A stretch of DNA of 64,000 bases from QIAW01 sp035487295 (GTDB lineage: Bacteria > Acidobacteriota > Terriglobia > Terriglobales > Acidobacteriaceae): the NCBI GenBank assembly GCA_035487295.1, contig DATHMH010000044.1, positions 336,492-400,491 of the forward strand. Reading direction: 5' to 3'. Below the pieces are notes generated by a model. It was given only the letters and a program-made list of their open reading frames with translations. It was not told the origin of the DNA and did no database searches. Each line of letters opens with the position of its first letter. Positions within the stretch are counted from its first letter, which is position 1. The translations under genes and the position numbers were made by a program. Shown piece after piece: positions 24,353 through 32,994 of the stretch.

Positions 24353-25213
24353 TCAGGCTACTTCGCGCCTTGCGGTGAGCTTCTGCTCCAGAAAACTCTG
24401 CAGCTCAGGGTTGACTTTGTCGGCATGGGTCCAGGCGATGCCGTGCGGCCCGCCTTCCACTACCACCAGTTTGGTTCCTTTAATAAACTCAGGCATGCGC
24501 TTGCCGCTGGCTGGGAGGGGGACAATCCGGTCCTGGTCGCCGTGAATCACCAGGGTTGGTATGTCAATGCGTTTGAGATCTTTCCGGAAGTCGGTTCCCC
24601 ACGTATCGACGCAATCGAGCGCGCCCTTGGGAGAGGCGGCCACGGAAATGTTCCAACTCGCCTGAAGAGCCTCTTCACTGACTAGCTTGCCTTTGAGGAC
24701 ATCAAAGTTGTAGAAATCCAGACAAAATTGCTTGAGGAATGCCGGCCGGTCCGCGACGACCGCCTTCTTGATGCCCGCGAAAACGGCCCCGTCCACGCCT
24801 TCGGGATTGTCGGGCGTCTTGAGCAGGAATGGCGGAATCGCAGAGATAAAAACTGCCTTGCTCACGCGCTCGCTTCCGTAGGAACCCAGATAGCGGGCCA
24901 CCTCGCCGCCGCCCATGGAATGACCGACCAGGGTGATATCACGCAGATCGAGCTTGCTGATCAGCTTTTGCAGGTCTTCAGCGAAGGTGTCATAGTCGTA
25001 ACCTGACCAGGGCTGGCTGGACTGGCCGAATCCTCTGCGGTCATAGGTGATGACGCGGTAGCCTGCCTCCAGCAGGATTGGCACCTGTTTTTCCCAGGCA
25101 CGTCCGCTCAGTGGATAACCGTGAATCATTATGACCGGCTTGCCGCTGCCGTGGTCCTCGTAAGAGAGATCGATGTTGCCTGTGTTTTCTTTACCGACTG
25201 TAATGTATGGCAT
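24353..25213 (-). CDS. Alpha/beta hydrolase, non-haem chloroperoxidase/esterase type
   Basis: A 286-residue cytoplasmic serine hydrolase with no signal peptide. Visible elements are the oxyanion region IMIHGYPLSGRAWE, YDRRGFGQSS, nucleophile elbow GHSMGGGEVARYLG, the acidic member in IHGDQDRIVP and the catalytic His in EGGPHGIAWTH. These match the non-haem chloroperoxidase/arylesterase subgroup. AAAGGAG precedes the ATG by 7 bases. Natural substrate unknown. The gene stands close upstream of the collagen-like gene and downstream of dps, on the same strand but probably not co-transcribed. Confidence 0.9.
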   Translation of the reverse strand: MPYITVGKENTGNIDLSYEDHGSGKPVIMIHGYPLSGRAWEKQVPILLEAGYRVITYDRRGFGQSSQPWSGYDYDTFAEDLQKLISKLDLRDITLVGHSMGGGEVARYLGSYGSERVSKAVFISAIPPFLLKTPDNPEGVDGAVFAGIKKAVVADRPAFLKQFCLDFYNFDVLKGKLVSEEALQASWNISVAASPKGALDCVDTWGTDFRKDLKRIDIPTLVIHGDQDRIVPLPASGKRMPEFIKGTKLVVVEGGPHGIAWTHADKVNPELQSFLEQKLTARREVA

Positions 25214-25285
25214 TGAGAGTCTCCTTTCAGAAGTAGGTTGGATGGTTGAGCGTTCAGCTTCCTGGATCTGGGATGTCCCAGCCTT

Positions 25286-25801
25286 TTAGAGTTGGTGTTC
25301 TATCTCAGCTAAAAACCATGTACGGCGCTCGGTCTGGTCAATCCAGACCTCAATCAAGCTGGCAGTGGCGACATCGTTGTGCCGTTCGCATACCTCATGC
25401 GTAGAACGCAGGGAGCGGGTGAGTTGCTGGTTGTCGGCACGCAGCTCGGTCAACATGCTGTTGGGGTCGACAAATTCTTCGTTATTGTCTTTCAGGCGTT
25501 GATGCCGCGAGATATCGCTGACGGAGTGAAGCGTGCTTGCGCCGATCTTGCGCGCCCGTTCTGCGATATCGTCGGTCATGGCGAAGATTTGATCGGAATG
25601 CTCATCCAGGAGCAGGTGGTAATCGCGAAAGTGGCGCCCGCTCATGTGCCAGTGGAAATTTTTTGTCTTTAAATAAAGAGCGAAGACGTCAGCCAGCAAT
25701 TGGCGGAGTTCACTTGAGATCTCTGAAACAGCCTCGCGGCCCAGATCGGTGATGGTTTGCGCCCTTACTCGATCGCGTGTTTCTACGTTGATTGGTGCCA
25801 T
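25286..25801 (-). CDS. dps: Dps/ferritin-like DNA protection protein
   Basis: A 171-residue four-helix protein of the Dps family, which stores iron using hydrogen peroxide and shields DNA. The ferroxidase helix is clear: TKNFHWHMSGRHFRDYHLLLDEHSDQI, with the His, Asp and Glu ligands of the intersubunit site. ATG 25801 is preferred over the longer frame because GGAGATAG precedes it and the family N terminus fits. The gene lies in a cluster of stress-type genes (hydrolase, SDR) on the minus strand. Confidence 0.92.
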   Translation of the reverse strand: MAPINVETRDRVRAQTITDLGREAVSEISSELRQLLADVFALYLKTKNFHWHMSGRHFRDYHLLLDEHSDQIFAMTDDIAERARKIGASTLHSVSDISRHQRLKDNNEEFVDPNSMLTELRADNQQLTRSLRSTHEVCERHNDVATASLIEVWIDQTERRTWFLAEIEHQL

Positions 25802-25837
25802 TGCGCTATCTCCTTTGTAAGCAACCAACTGTGAGTA

Positions 25838-25936
25838 GAGCTTGTTTCAAAAATATGTTTTGTATCAGGCACGAAAATGCGGGCTTAGCCCCCCAAGGTG
25901 AAGCGTTCGAACGGAAAAGATATTTTGAAACAGCTC
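25838..25936. repeat. Imperfect inverted repeat upstream of dps
   Basis: GAGCTTGTTTCAAAAATAT (25838-25856) pairs with ATATTTTGAAACAGCTC (25920-25936) with two single-base indels. It lies about 40 bases before the dps start and may be part of its leader or a small dispersed element. The remainder of the 366-base gap to the SDR gene holds a 16-base direct repeat (GATGACGGTTGAG near 25974 and 25994) and no gene. Confidence 0.6.
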
Positions 25937-26167
25937 TAGCCAAATCAATCACAGAAGACTTTGGTTGCAGGTTGATGACGGTTGAGGGTTTACGATGACG
26001 GTTGAGAGTTTGTACGCTGACGATGCCTAGGCATTGATATCGCGAGCAGCGTCAAGATTCGGGCCTGCACCTATAATGCGCCCGGCGAGGGCTGGAAAGC
26101 AATGCCTCAGGCCGGGCTCAAATGCCAGGGCAGCTCTGGGCTCTCAACTGGAAGTGCCCCGAGTTGT

Positions 26168-26920
26168 TTACCGAAGGCCGCCGGCGACGCGCAGGGTTTC
26201 GCCGGTGATCCATCCCGAGTCGGCGGAAGCAAAGAAAACGGCGGCGGGGGCGACGTCATCGACCTGGCCGATGCGTCCCAGCGGAGTTATCGCTTCGATC
26301 TGCTTGCGGAAGTCGCCCTGGTCGAATCCGCCTGCGCGAACTCCTTCGGTATCGACCATGCCGGGGTTGATGGCGTTCACGCGAATTTTGCGTGGACCCA
26401 ACTCTTTGGCCAGGGTCCTGGTTACCGCATCCACCGCCCCCTTGGTAGCGGTGTAGACGGAAGTGTTTGGAGGAGTGAGGCTGCTGGCTGCCGAGCTGAT
26501 ATTGATGATGCTGCCGCCGGAAGCATCGAAATATTTGGCCGCCTCTTTCGAGGCCAGCAACAGACCGAGGACGTTCACGTCGAAGTGCTTGTGGAAGTGC
26601 TCTTCGGTAACGCTTTCCAGCGGCGAAAATTCGTAGACACCTGAATTGTTGACCAGAATATCGAGCCTGCCGAATGCCTTCTTGGTCTCGGCAAAAAGAC
26701 GCTCGATGTCGTTCTTTTTCGCCACATTTCCCTGAACCGCAAACGCCTTTCCGCCTCTATTTGTGATTTCGGCAACCACGCGGTCGGCGCCTTCCTTGCT
26801 GGATGAGTAATTGACTACAACTGCCGCGCCTTCGGCCGCCAGATGCTTGGCAATCGAAGCGCCAATTCCTTTGGATGCTCCCGTGACTACCGCAACTTTA
26901 CCTGCAAGTTTCTTGGACAT
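26168..26920 (-). CDS. Short-chain dehydrogenase/reductase (3-oxoacyl-ACP reductase-like)
   Basis: A 250-residue classical SDR. The NAD(P)-binding motif TGASKGIG is near residue 14, the NNSG motif follows (ILVNNSGVYEF), and the active site is Ser in INISSAASS with YTATK (Tyr-x-x-x-Lys). The C terminus GWITGETLRVAGGLR is typical. The substrate cannot be told from sequence. It is divergent from a TetR-family gene 112 bases away, with palindromes between them, and so is very probably the target of that regulator. Confidence 0.93.
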   Translation of the reverse strand: MSKKLAGKVAVVTGASKGIGASIAKHLAAEGAAVVVNYSSSKEGADRVVAEITNRGGKAFAVQGNVAKKNDIERLFAETKKAFGRLDILVNNSGVYEFSPLESVTEEHFHKHFDVNVLGLLLASKEAAKYFDASGGSIINISSAASSLTPPNTSVYTATKGAVDAVTRTLAKELGPRKIRVNAINPGMVDTEGVRAGGFDQGDFRKQIEAITPLGRIGQVDDVAPAAVFFASADSGWITGETLRVAGGLR

Positions 26921-26937
26921 GATGTTTCTCCTGTGCT

Positions 26938-27006
26938 GGTACCTCTGTACCGGTAAGAAAGATGTTAAAGCTGACCCAAAGTTTCAAAGTTTTGTACCGC
27001 TAGGTA
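26938..27006. promoter_or_regulatory. Candidate operators between the SDR and TetR genes
   Basis: Three TACC/GGTA palindromes occur in the 112-base divergent spacer: GGTACC at 26938-26943, TACCGGTA at 26948-26955 and TACC-GCTA-GGTA at 26995-27006. This is the layout expected for a TetR-type autorepressor controlling the divergent gene. Confidence 0.6.
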
Positions 27007-27032
27007 AAAAAGGATTATTATAGATTACGAGT

Positions 27033-27641
27033 ATGAAGTCCAGCAAATCCGCCCGGCCCATGGGGCGCCCACGCGCTTTCGACATTGATCAGGCGCTTGA
27101 TCGTGCGTTGAAGGTGTTCTGGCGCAAAGGCTATGAGGGCGCGTCTTTGACTGATCTGACGCGAGCCATGGGCATCAACCGTCCCAGCCTCTATGCCGCC
27201 TTTGGCGACAAGGAGGGCCTGTTCCGCAAGGCGCTTGATCGTTACGGTAACAGGTCGACAACCTATTTGGCGGAGGCATTGAATCAGCCGACTGCGCGCG
27301 CCGTCGTGGAACGGCTGCTACACGGGGCTGCCGAATCGCTGACCAATCCGCACAACCCTCGAGGGTGTCTTTATGTGCAGGGGGCGCTTGCCTGTGGAAA
27401 AGATACCGATTGCATTCGGCGGGAGCTGATTTCGCGCCGGGCGGCAGGCGAGATTGAAATATACCGGCGCCTCAAGCGGGCCAAAGCAGAGGGCGATCTG
27501 TCCCCAGATTCCAACCCTGCCGATCTTGCCCGCTTCATTGCAACCGTAACGCAGGGAATGGCGGTACAGGCCGCCGGCGGGGCATCCCGCGCCGAATTGG
27601 AGCGGGTCGCACAGACTGCGCTGCGCGCCTGGCCGAGGTAA
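27033..27641 (+). CDS. TetR/AcrR family transcriptional regulator
   Basis: A 202-residue one-component regulator. The N-terminal HTH is clear (DQALDRALKVFWRKGYEGASLTDLTRAMGINRPSLYAAFGDKEGLFRKALDRY, residues about 15-65), followed by a ligand-binding helical domain with the TetR_C-type NPRGCLYVQGALACG segment. It most likely represses the divergent SDR gene through the TACC/GGTA palindromes. The inducer is unknown. Confidence 0.93.
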   Translation: MKSSKSARPMGRPRAFDIDQALDRALKVFWRKGYEGASLTDLTRAMGINRPSLYAAFGDKEGLFRKALDRYGNRSTTYLAEALNQPTARAVVERLLHGAAESLTNPHNPRGCLYVQGALACGKDTDCIRRELISRRAAGEIEIYRRLKRAKAEGDLSPDSNPADLARFIATVTQGMAVQAAGGASRAELERVAQTALRAWPR

Positions 27642-27727
27642 GCGCTGCCGGCCTCGATGCGTTTCACCAAAAAAATAATGCAGCATCCTCAAGTACAATC
27701 GCATCCAGTGGAGCATTGGAGGCCGTC

Positions 27728-28630
27728 ATGTACGTCATCACTGGAGCTACAGGAAATACCGGGCACATCGTCGCCAAAAAGTTATTAGCCAACGGACAAA
27801 AAGTTCGAGCCATCGGCAGAAGCGCCGAACGCCTGCAGGCCATCGTCGGCGAAGGCGCCGAGCCCTTCGTTGCCGATCTCACCGACCAGCAAGCCCTCAC
27901 CAGGGCTTTCACCGGCGCGCGCGCAGTCTACGCCATGGTTCCGCCGAATCTTGCCGCTCAGGATTACCGTGCTCACCAGAGCCACATCAGCGACGCTATT
28001 GCCGCTGCCCTGGCAGCAGCCAAAGTTCCGTATGCCGTGGCCCTCAGCAGCTACGGCGCCGATAAGCCCGACAAAACCGGCCCGGTGGTGGGGCTGCACG
28101 ACTTTGAGCAGAAGCTCAACAAGATTGCCGGGCTGAACGTTCTGCACCTGCGCCCTGGTTATTTTATGGAGAACACCCTGGGGCAAGTTGACATCATTCA
28201 TGCGTTTGGCATGACCGCCGGCCCGCTGCGCGCCGATTTGAAGCTGCCCTTGATTGCCACGCGCGATATCGGCGCTGTGGCCGCTGACGAACTGCTGAAG
28301 CTGGACTTCCAGCAAAAACAGACGCGCGAGCTGCTGGGCCAGCGTGACCTCAGCATGACCGAGGCCGCTGCGATTATCGGAAAAGCCATCGGCAAGCCTG
28401 CTCTCGCCTATGTGCAGCTTCCCGACGAGCAGGTGCGGGCGGCGATGACCGGGATGGGTATGTCGCTGGATATGGCGAATCTTTTCCTGGAGATGTCGGC
28501 ATCCTTGAATTCCGGCTACATGCGGCCGCTCGAGCCGCGTTCGTCCCGGAACACAACCCCGACTTCCTATGAGGTCTTTGTCGCCGAGGAATTCGTTCCG
28601 CTGTACCAGAAGAAAACCCGCGCGGCGTGA
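27728..28630 (+). CDS. NmrA/QorB-like NAD(P)-binding protein
   Basis: Start ATG 27728 is chosen because GGAGG lies 6 bases before it; the frame is open from 27716. The 300-residue protein has an atypical-SDR Rossmann motif at the very N terminus (YVITGATGNTGHIVAKKLL) and family blocks ALSSYGADKPDKTGPVVGLHDFEQKL and LRPGYFMENTLG. Members act as quinone reductases or redox sensors; the catalytic Tyr-x-x-x-Lys pair is not obvious, as usual in this group. It lies 86 bases after the TetR gene on the same strand. Confidence 0.85.
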   Translation: MYVITGATGNTGHIVAKKLLANGQKVRAIGRSAERLQAIVGEGAEPFVADLTDQQALTRAFTGARAVYAMVPPNLAAQDYRAHQSHISDAIAAALAAAKVPYAVALSSYGADKPDKTGPVVGLHDFEQKLNKIAGLNVLHLRPGYFMENTLGQVDIIHAFGMTAGPLRADLKLPLIATRDIGAVAADELLKLDFQQKQTRELLGQRDLSMTEAAAIIGKAIGKPALAYVQLPDEQVRAAMTGMGMSLDMANLFLEMSASLNSGYMRPLEPRSSRNTTPTSYEVFVAEEFVPLYQKKTRAA

Positions 28631-28679
28631 GGTGAATGATTGGAAGCTGGATGATGGGAGGATCACGGCTCTAGGGCGA

Positions 28680-28713
28680 ATACTGAGTACTGAGGACCGA
28701 GTACTGAGTACTG
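28680..28713. repeat. Iterated word repeat (gtactgagtactgag type)
   Basis: Four imperfect copies of GAGTACTGAGGA sit between converging NmrA-like and sixA genes and reach to within 3 bases of the sixA stop. Confidence 0.7.
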
Positions 28714-28715
28714 TG

Positions 28716-29213
28716 CTATTTCGCGCCTTCGCAAATTGCCCGGACGACCTTGGGAGTGATGCACCACTCCAGCGTGCCGCCTTTGGAATCAACTTCCACC
28801 TTGGCGACCGCGCCTTTTTTCAGGTCAACATGGGAAGGAGAGCGCCGGCCGATGAGTTTTCCCAGGAACTCGCTCAGGCTGGGATTATGCCCCACCACCA
28901 TGATGGCTTCATAGCTGGCATATTTTTGCAGCATTTTTGTGAAGTCTTCCCACCCGCTGCCCGGCTTCAGGCCGGCATCGAATTGCAGCTTGCCCTCGTG
29001 GCCAATTTCGTTGGAGACCAGCACCGCGGTTTGCGCCGCGCGTTTTAAAGGGCTGGAGATGGCCACATCGACGTGGACATCCAGCGCCGCCAGCGCCCGC
29101 CCCATCATGCCGCACTGCTCGATGCCTTCCTTATCCAGAGCGCGCTTTTCATCTTTTTTTGGATCGATTTTGTGCTCGCCGGCGCTGGCATGCCGCAAAA
29201 AATAAATAATCAT
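28716..29213 (-). CDS. sixA: Phosphohistidine phosphatase SixA-like
   Basis: A 165-residue histidine-phosphatase-superfamily protein. The catalytic RHG-type motif is Leu-Arg-His-Ala-Ser-Ala-Gly-Glu at residues 6-13, and the second catalytic His is in VVGHNPSLSEFLGKL. SixA removes phosphate from phosphohistidine in HPt domains in E. coli. Here the start overlaps the ppk1 stop by 4 bases (29210-29213), so it is co-translated with polyphosphate kinase, an enzyme that itself works through a phosphohistidine. This hints at a link to polyphosphate metabolism. Confidence 0.9.
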   Translation of the reverse strand: MIIYFLRHASAGEHKIDPKKDEKRALDKEGIEQCGMMGRALAALDVHVDVAISSPLKRAAQTAVLVSNEIGHEGKLQFDAGLKPGSGWEDFTKMLQKYASYEAIMVVGHNPSLSEFLGKLIGRRSPSHVDLKKGAVAKVEVDSKGGTLEWCITPKVVRAICEGAK

Positions 29214-31408
29214 CGAGTGGCGGCCTTTCCGGAGGAAGCGCCGCGCTCGCCCTTGGCTGCCACCTTGATGCCCTCGCGCTTCGCCGGTTTTGGCGTGGCC
29301 TGTTTGCCTTCAGCCAGCGCAATCAGGAACTCTTGCGCATTGAGTTTGCCCGCATAGCTGCCAAAGATGCTGTTCGAAGACGCGCCTTTGCGCAGCTTCT
29401 TGCGGCCCTCCTGGATGTGGACATAGTCTCCATCGGGCAGCAGGATTCTGCTCTTGGCGCAGTCTGCGAGATAAACTTCCAGGATTTCCTGCAGCACGCG
29501 CTGGCGCAGCATGGGCTCTTTCAGCGGAAACACTACTTCCACGCGGCCATACAGATTGCGCGGCATCCAGTCGGCGCTTCCCAGGAAGATTTCTTCGTCT
29601 CCGCCGTTGGCGAAACAGTAGATGCGGCTGTGCTCGAGGAAGCGCCCCACAACGCTGCGCACCCGGATGCGGTCGCTCACTCCGCGCACTCCTGGGCGCA
29701 GGGCGCACATGCCGCGCACGATGAGGTCAATCTCTACGCCCGCCTGCGACGCGCGGTAGAGTGCCTGAACGATGCTCTTATCGAGCAGGCCATTCATCTT
29801 GGCGATGATGCGCGCCGGCCGTCCTTGGCGGGCATGCTCGGCCTCGCGGGCAATCAGGTTCAGCGAGTTCTGCGCAAAATCCAGCGGCGAAACCAGGAGC
29901 GGCGAATAATTCGGACGCTCGGCGTAGGCGGTCAGAAAGCTGAAGACCCCATGGATCGCCGAGGTCATATCTTCATCTGCAGTGAGCAGGCTCAGGTCGG
30001 TGTAGATGCGCGCGGTGGTGGAGTTGTAGTTGCCTGTGCCCAAATGGGCGTAGCGCCGCGTGATGCCATCAGGGTCGCGCCGCGCCACCAGCAGCAGCTT
30101 GCAGTGCGTCTTCAAGCCCACCAGCCCGTGGAAGACCTGCACCCCGGCGTCTTCCAGGGTGCGCGCCCAGCGGATATTAGAAGCTTCGTCGAAGCGCGCC
30201 TTCACCTCGACGACGACTGTGACTTCCTTTTTGGCGGCAGCATCCATCAGGGCGCGCACGATAGGTGAATCTTCGCTGGTGCGGTAGAGAGTCTGCTTGA
30301 TGGAGAGCACGTCGGGGTCTTCGGCGGCGTTCTCAATGAAGTCAACCACGCCATGAAAGCTGTCATAAGGATGGTGCAGCAGGATGTCGCGCTGGCGCAG
30401 CTCCTGGAAAATATCGCTCGACTTGGCGTTGAGGTGAAGCTCGCGCGGGACAAACGACTTGAACTTCAGGTCCGGCCGGTTCGACTGCTCGTAGATATTG
30501 AACAGCCGCGACAGGTTCACCGGCCCATCGGTGCGAAAGACCTGCCAGCTCTCCAGGTCAAAGTTGCTGCGCAGGCGGTCAATGATTTCGGGGTCGGCGT
30601 CGGCGTCAATTTCCATGCGCACGGCCGCGCCTTTGCGCCGGTTGTGCAGCTCGGTGCGCACAGATTCCAACAGGTTACGCGAATCCTCTTCCTGCAGATA
30701 CAGGTTGCTGTTGCGGGTCACGCGAAATGCCGCGTCAGAGATGATGTCGTAACCGCGGTACATCTTGGTGGCGTACCACGCCACCAGGTCGGCGAGAAAG
30801 ACGAAGTCGTTGGAATCGCCGTTAGGTAAATGGATCAGCCGGGGCAGGGCGCGAGGCACGGTGACCACGCCGGTGTAAGTGGCGGAAGCCCGCCGCCGCC
30901 GCTTCAGCAGGAAGGCAAGGCACAGGGCCTTGTTGATGACGCGGGGGAACGGATGCGCCGGGTCAATGGTCACCGGCGTGAGCAGCGGATCAAGCTCGCG
31001 CTCGCAGTATTCTTCGACGTAGGCCCGCGCCTTGGGCGTCAGATCGGCCAGGCTGAGCACGCGGATGCCTTCGCGCGCCAGCGCCGGACGCAGCTTTTCG
31101 TTCCAGCACTCATGCTGCCGCCGGGCAAATTCATGGGTCTCGCGCGCCACCAGGTCGCGCTCTTCGAGCGGGCTCAGGCCGTCGGGGCCGGCCTCGGTGT
31201 ATCCATCTTCTATGCGCTGCAACAAGCCGGCGACACGCACTTCGAAGAACTCATCGAGGTTGCTGGCCGTGATGGCAAGGAACTTGACCCGCTCCAGCAG
31301 GGGATTGCTCTCATCCTCGGCCTCTTCCAGGACGCGGCGATTGAAGCGCAGCCAGGAGGCTTCGGCGTTGAGGTAGTAACTGGGACTTTCAAGAGACAAG
31401 CGCTTCAT
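29210..31408 (-). CDS. ppk1: Polyphosphate kinase 1
   Basis: Membrane-associated enzyme that makes polyphosphate from ATP through a phosphohistidine. Start ATG 31408 (MKRLSLESPSYYLNAEASWLRFN) gives 732 residues. Family blocks are LRFNRRVLEEAED, LDEFFEVRVAGL, FVPRELHLNAKSSDIF, DILLHHPYDSF, IKQTLYRTSEDSPIV, and the active-site segment RRYAHLGTGNYNSTTARIYTDLSLL carrying the autophosphorylated His; the second conserved His region follows (LVRGMCALRPGV). The C terminus has a non-conserved Lys/Gly/Ala-rich tail of about 40 residues. It is the first gene of a ppk1-sixA operon. Confidence 0.96.
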   Translation of the reverse strand: MKRLSLESPSYYLNAEASWLRFNRRVLEEAEDESNPLLERVKFLAITASNLDEFFEVRVAGLLQRIEDGYTEAGPDGLSPLEERDLVARETHEFARRQHECWNEKLRPALAREGIRVLSLADLTPKARAYVEEYCERELDPLLTPVTIDPAHPFPRVINKALCLAFLLKRRRRASATYTGVVTVPRALPRLIHLPNGDSNDFVFLADLVAWYATKMYRGYDIISDAAFRVTRNSNLYLQEEDSRNLLESVRTELHNRRKGAAVRMEIDADADPEIIDRLRSNFDLESWQVFRTDGPVNLSRLFNIYEQSNRPDLKFKSFVPRELHLNAKSSDIFQELRQRDILLHHPYDSFHGVVDFIENAAEDPDVLSIKQTLYRTSEDSPIVRALMDAAAKKEVTVVVEVKARFDEASNIRWARTLEDAGVQVFHGLVGLKTHCKLLLVARRDPDGITRRYAHLGTGNYNSTTARIYTDLSLLTADEDMTSAIHGVFSFLTAYAERPNYSPLLVSPLDFAQNSLNLIAREAEHARQGRPARIIAKMNGLLDKSIVQALYRASQAGVEIDLIVRGMCALRPGVRGVSDRIRVRSVVGRFLEHSRIYCFANGGDEEIFLGSADWMPRNLYGRVEVVFPLKEPMLRQRVLQEILEVYLADCAKSRILLPDGDYVHIQEGRKKLRKGASSNSIFGSYAGKLNAQEFLIALAEGKQATPKPAKREGIKVAAKGERGASSGKAATR

Positions 31409-31930
31409 GTGGCGGCATTTCGAGCCCAATGATAGGGGTTGATTGTTAGAGGATTATTAAAAACTACCTCATTGAATTTAGCAGAAACCTTACGTGATTG
31501 GTAGTCTGAGGCAGCCCAGGGCGCTCGTATTCACCTGAATCTGAATGGGTTAAAAATGTCAGGGCACGGATTTATTTCCGATAGTGCATCGAGGGTACGA
31601 GTGTCAGGGCACGGATTATCCGTGCCGATAAGACGATTTCAATGTTATGGCTTTAAAGCGTTTTCAAAGTTGCTATAGCTTTTTCAGGTTCCACAAAGTG
31701 TCATTCCGAGCCCCGTGCCGGGGCCCCCGGCTTGTGCCGGTTTTTGCACAGGCTGGGGTGGACGTGGCGAGGAACCTCTGATGGAGACGGGGAACCACCC
31801 ACGGCTTCAATCGGATTTTCGCGAGTATCTTCCCCCAGCGTCTGCGTTCGGGCGATACTGCCCTGCATGCTTCCTTCATATCATGTCGGACTCGCACCCT
31901 GTTTTCATCACCTTTTGTTGAGCTTCTACA
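31409..31930. other. Gene-free region rich in dispersed repeats
   Basis: More than 500 bases without a credible gene. It contains two direct copies of TGTCAGGGCACGGATT (31557-31572 and 31602-31617). The second copy continues into a hairpin (GGCACGGA-TTA-TCCGTGCC, 31608-31626). A GTCATTCCGAGC...GAGGAACCTCTG element spans 31699-31780. All are of the kind of intergenic palindrome seen elsewhere in the window. Confidence 0.6.
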
Positions 31931-31936
31931 ACGAAT

Positions 31937-31965
31937 AAAAAACGGCCGGGCCCGTCGGCCCGGCC
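31937..31965 (-). terminator. Intrinsic terminator of the gene at 31991-32953
   Basis: Perfect 9-bp GC-rich stem GGCCGGGCC/GGCCCGGCC with a four-base loop, followed on the minus strand by GTTTTTTATT. Confidence 0.93.
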
Positions 31966-31990
31966 ACTCACGGAAGGGAGAGAACCAGCT

Positions 31991-32953
31991 CTAGTCTTTG
32001 GGCGAGGCCACCACGTCCTGGCCAAGGACCCTGTAGTCGCTGGGGACCTGGAAGAGAGACTGGTCGGGCTCGCTGCGCTTGATATCGGTAAGCTGATAGA
32101 CGGTCTCGCCAAAACGAGGGTCGTTATGTTTGCTGAGCACCACGGTCTTCAGCTCCGGTGATGTCCATGTCTCAGTGGTGATCTCGATAGGCTGCTCGTT
32201 GCCGATGGCCCCGGCGGCGATGGTGCGGGTCTCGCGCGTTCCCGTGCAGGAAACACCTTCAATCACCTGCGTCCCCAGGTCTTTGGAGGGCTTTGCCGCG
32301 CCCGCGTATCCCGGTAACCGAAGAGCTTCGCCGCCTGAGCTGGTTACATGAGGACCTGCCGTCTCGTCAGCATCCCCTCTTATTTTAATTTTGATCTTCT
32401 GTTCTGGTTCTCCATCTTTAGTTTGAAATGCAAATCCTGATCCGCTTCCTGTTCCCTCAAATTTCTGGATGACTATGCCCTTGCCATCGACCCGCCTGAT
32501 GACGTCCGCCGTCTTTTCTTTGGGATTCAACATGTAATCCGTCTTGCTGACCGGATCGCTGATCATCACCATCTGGGGCAGGCCCACCGGCAGCGGACCA
32601 ATTCCGTGGGGTATTTCGCGCCGCGTCCTTCCTTCGCTGTCACGCGCCTGAAACGTGCTCGATTTGTTCACAATGCGGTTGCCGTCGGCCAATACCTGAG
32701 TGCTCTCGGTGACTGCGGTCGCGCTGTAGGGAGCGCCCGTTATGGTTCTCCGGTCTCCAATGTTGGTGGTGTAGACGTAGTTGTAATTGTAACTGTAGGG
32801 TTTTGCTCCGATGATCTCCGGACCAGCCTCCCCTTTTTGGAAAAACATCATGCTTGCGCCCGGAGGCGGCGGCAAGGCCGGTTCCGCCATCTGGGCGAAT
32901 ACCGCCGTCGCCAGCACAAGGACTCCGGCCAGGAACATACAGATTTTTTTCAT
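31991..32953 (-). CDS. Exported protein of unknown function
   Basis: A 320-residue protein with a signal peptide (MKKICMFLAGVLVLATAVFAQ) and a beta-rich mature part. Notable segments are PYSATAVTESTQVLADGNRIVNKSSTFQARDSEGRTRRE and later GVSCTGTRETRTIAAGAIGNEQPIEITTETWTSPELKTVVLSKHNDPRFGETVYQLTDIKR. I know this style from acidobacterial secreted proteins that lie with ECF sigma factors, but no function is established. AAGGAG precedes the ATG. It follows the sigma/anti-sigma pair on the same strand and may be part of their regulon. Confidence 0.7.
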   Translation of the reverse strand: MKKICMFLAGVLVLATAVFAQMAEPALPPPPGASMMFFQKGEAGPEIIGAKPYSYNYNYVYTTNIGDRRTITGAPYSATAVTESTQVLADGNRIVNKSSTFQARDSEGRTRREIPHGIGPLPVGLPQMVMISDPVSKTDYMLNPKEKTADVIRRVDGKGIVIQKFEGTGSGSGFAFQTKDGEPEQKIKIKIRGDADETAGPHVTSSGGEALRLPGYAGAAKPSKDLGTQVIEGVSCTGTRETRTIAAGAIGNEQPIEITTETWTSPELKTVVLSKHNDPRFGETVYQLTDIKRSEPDQSLFQVPSDYRVLGQDVVASPKD

Positions 32954-32994
32954 AACACTCTCCTTAAAAATAAAACTTCTTCTTGCAAAACTCG

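Noticed and set aside
27785..28792. Open frame of 335 codons on the minus strand
   Set aside because: Antisense to the NmrA-like gene and runs into the sixA gene region; low-complexity product.
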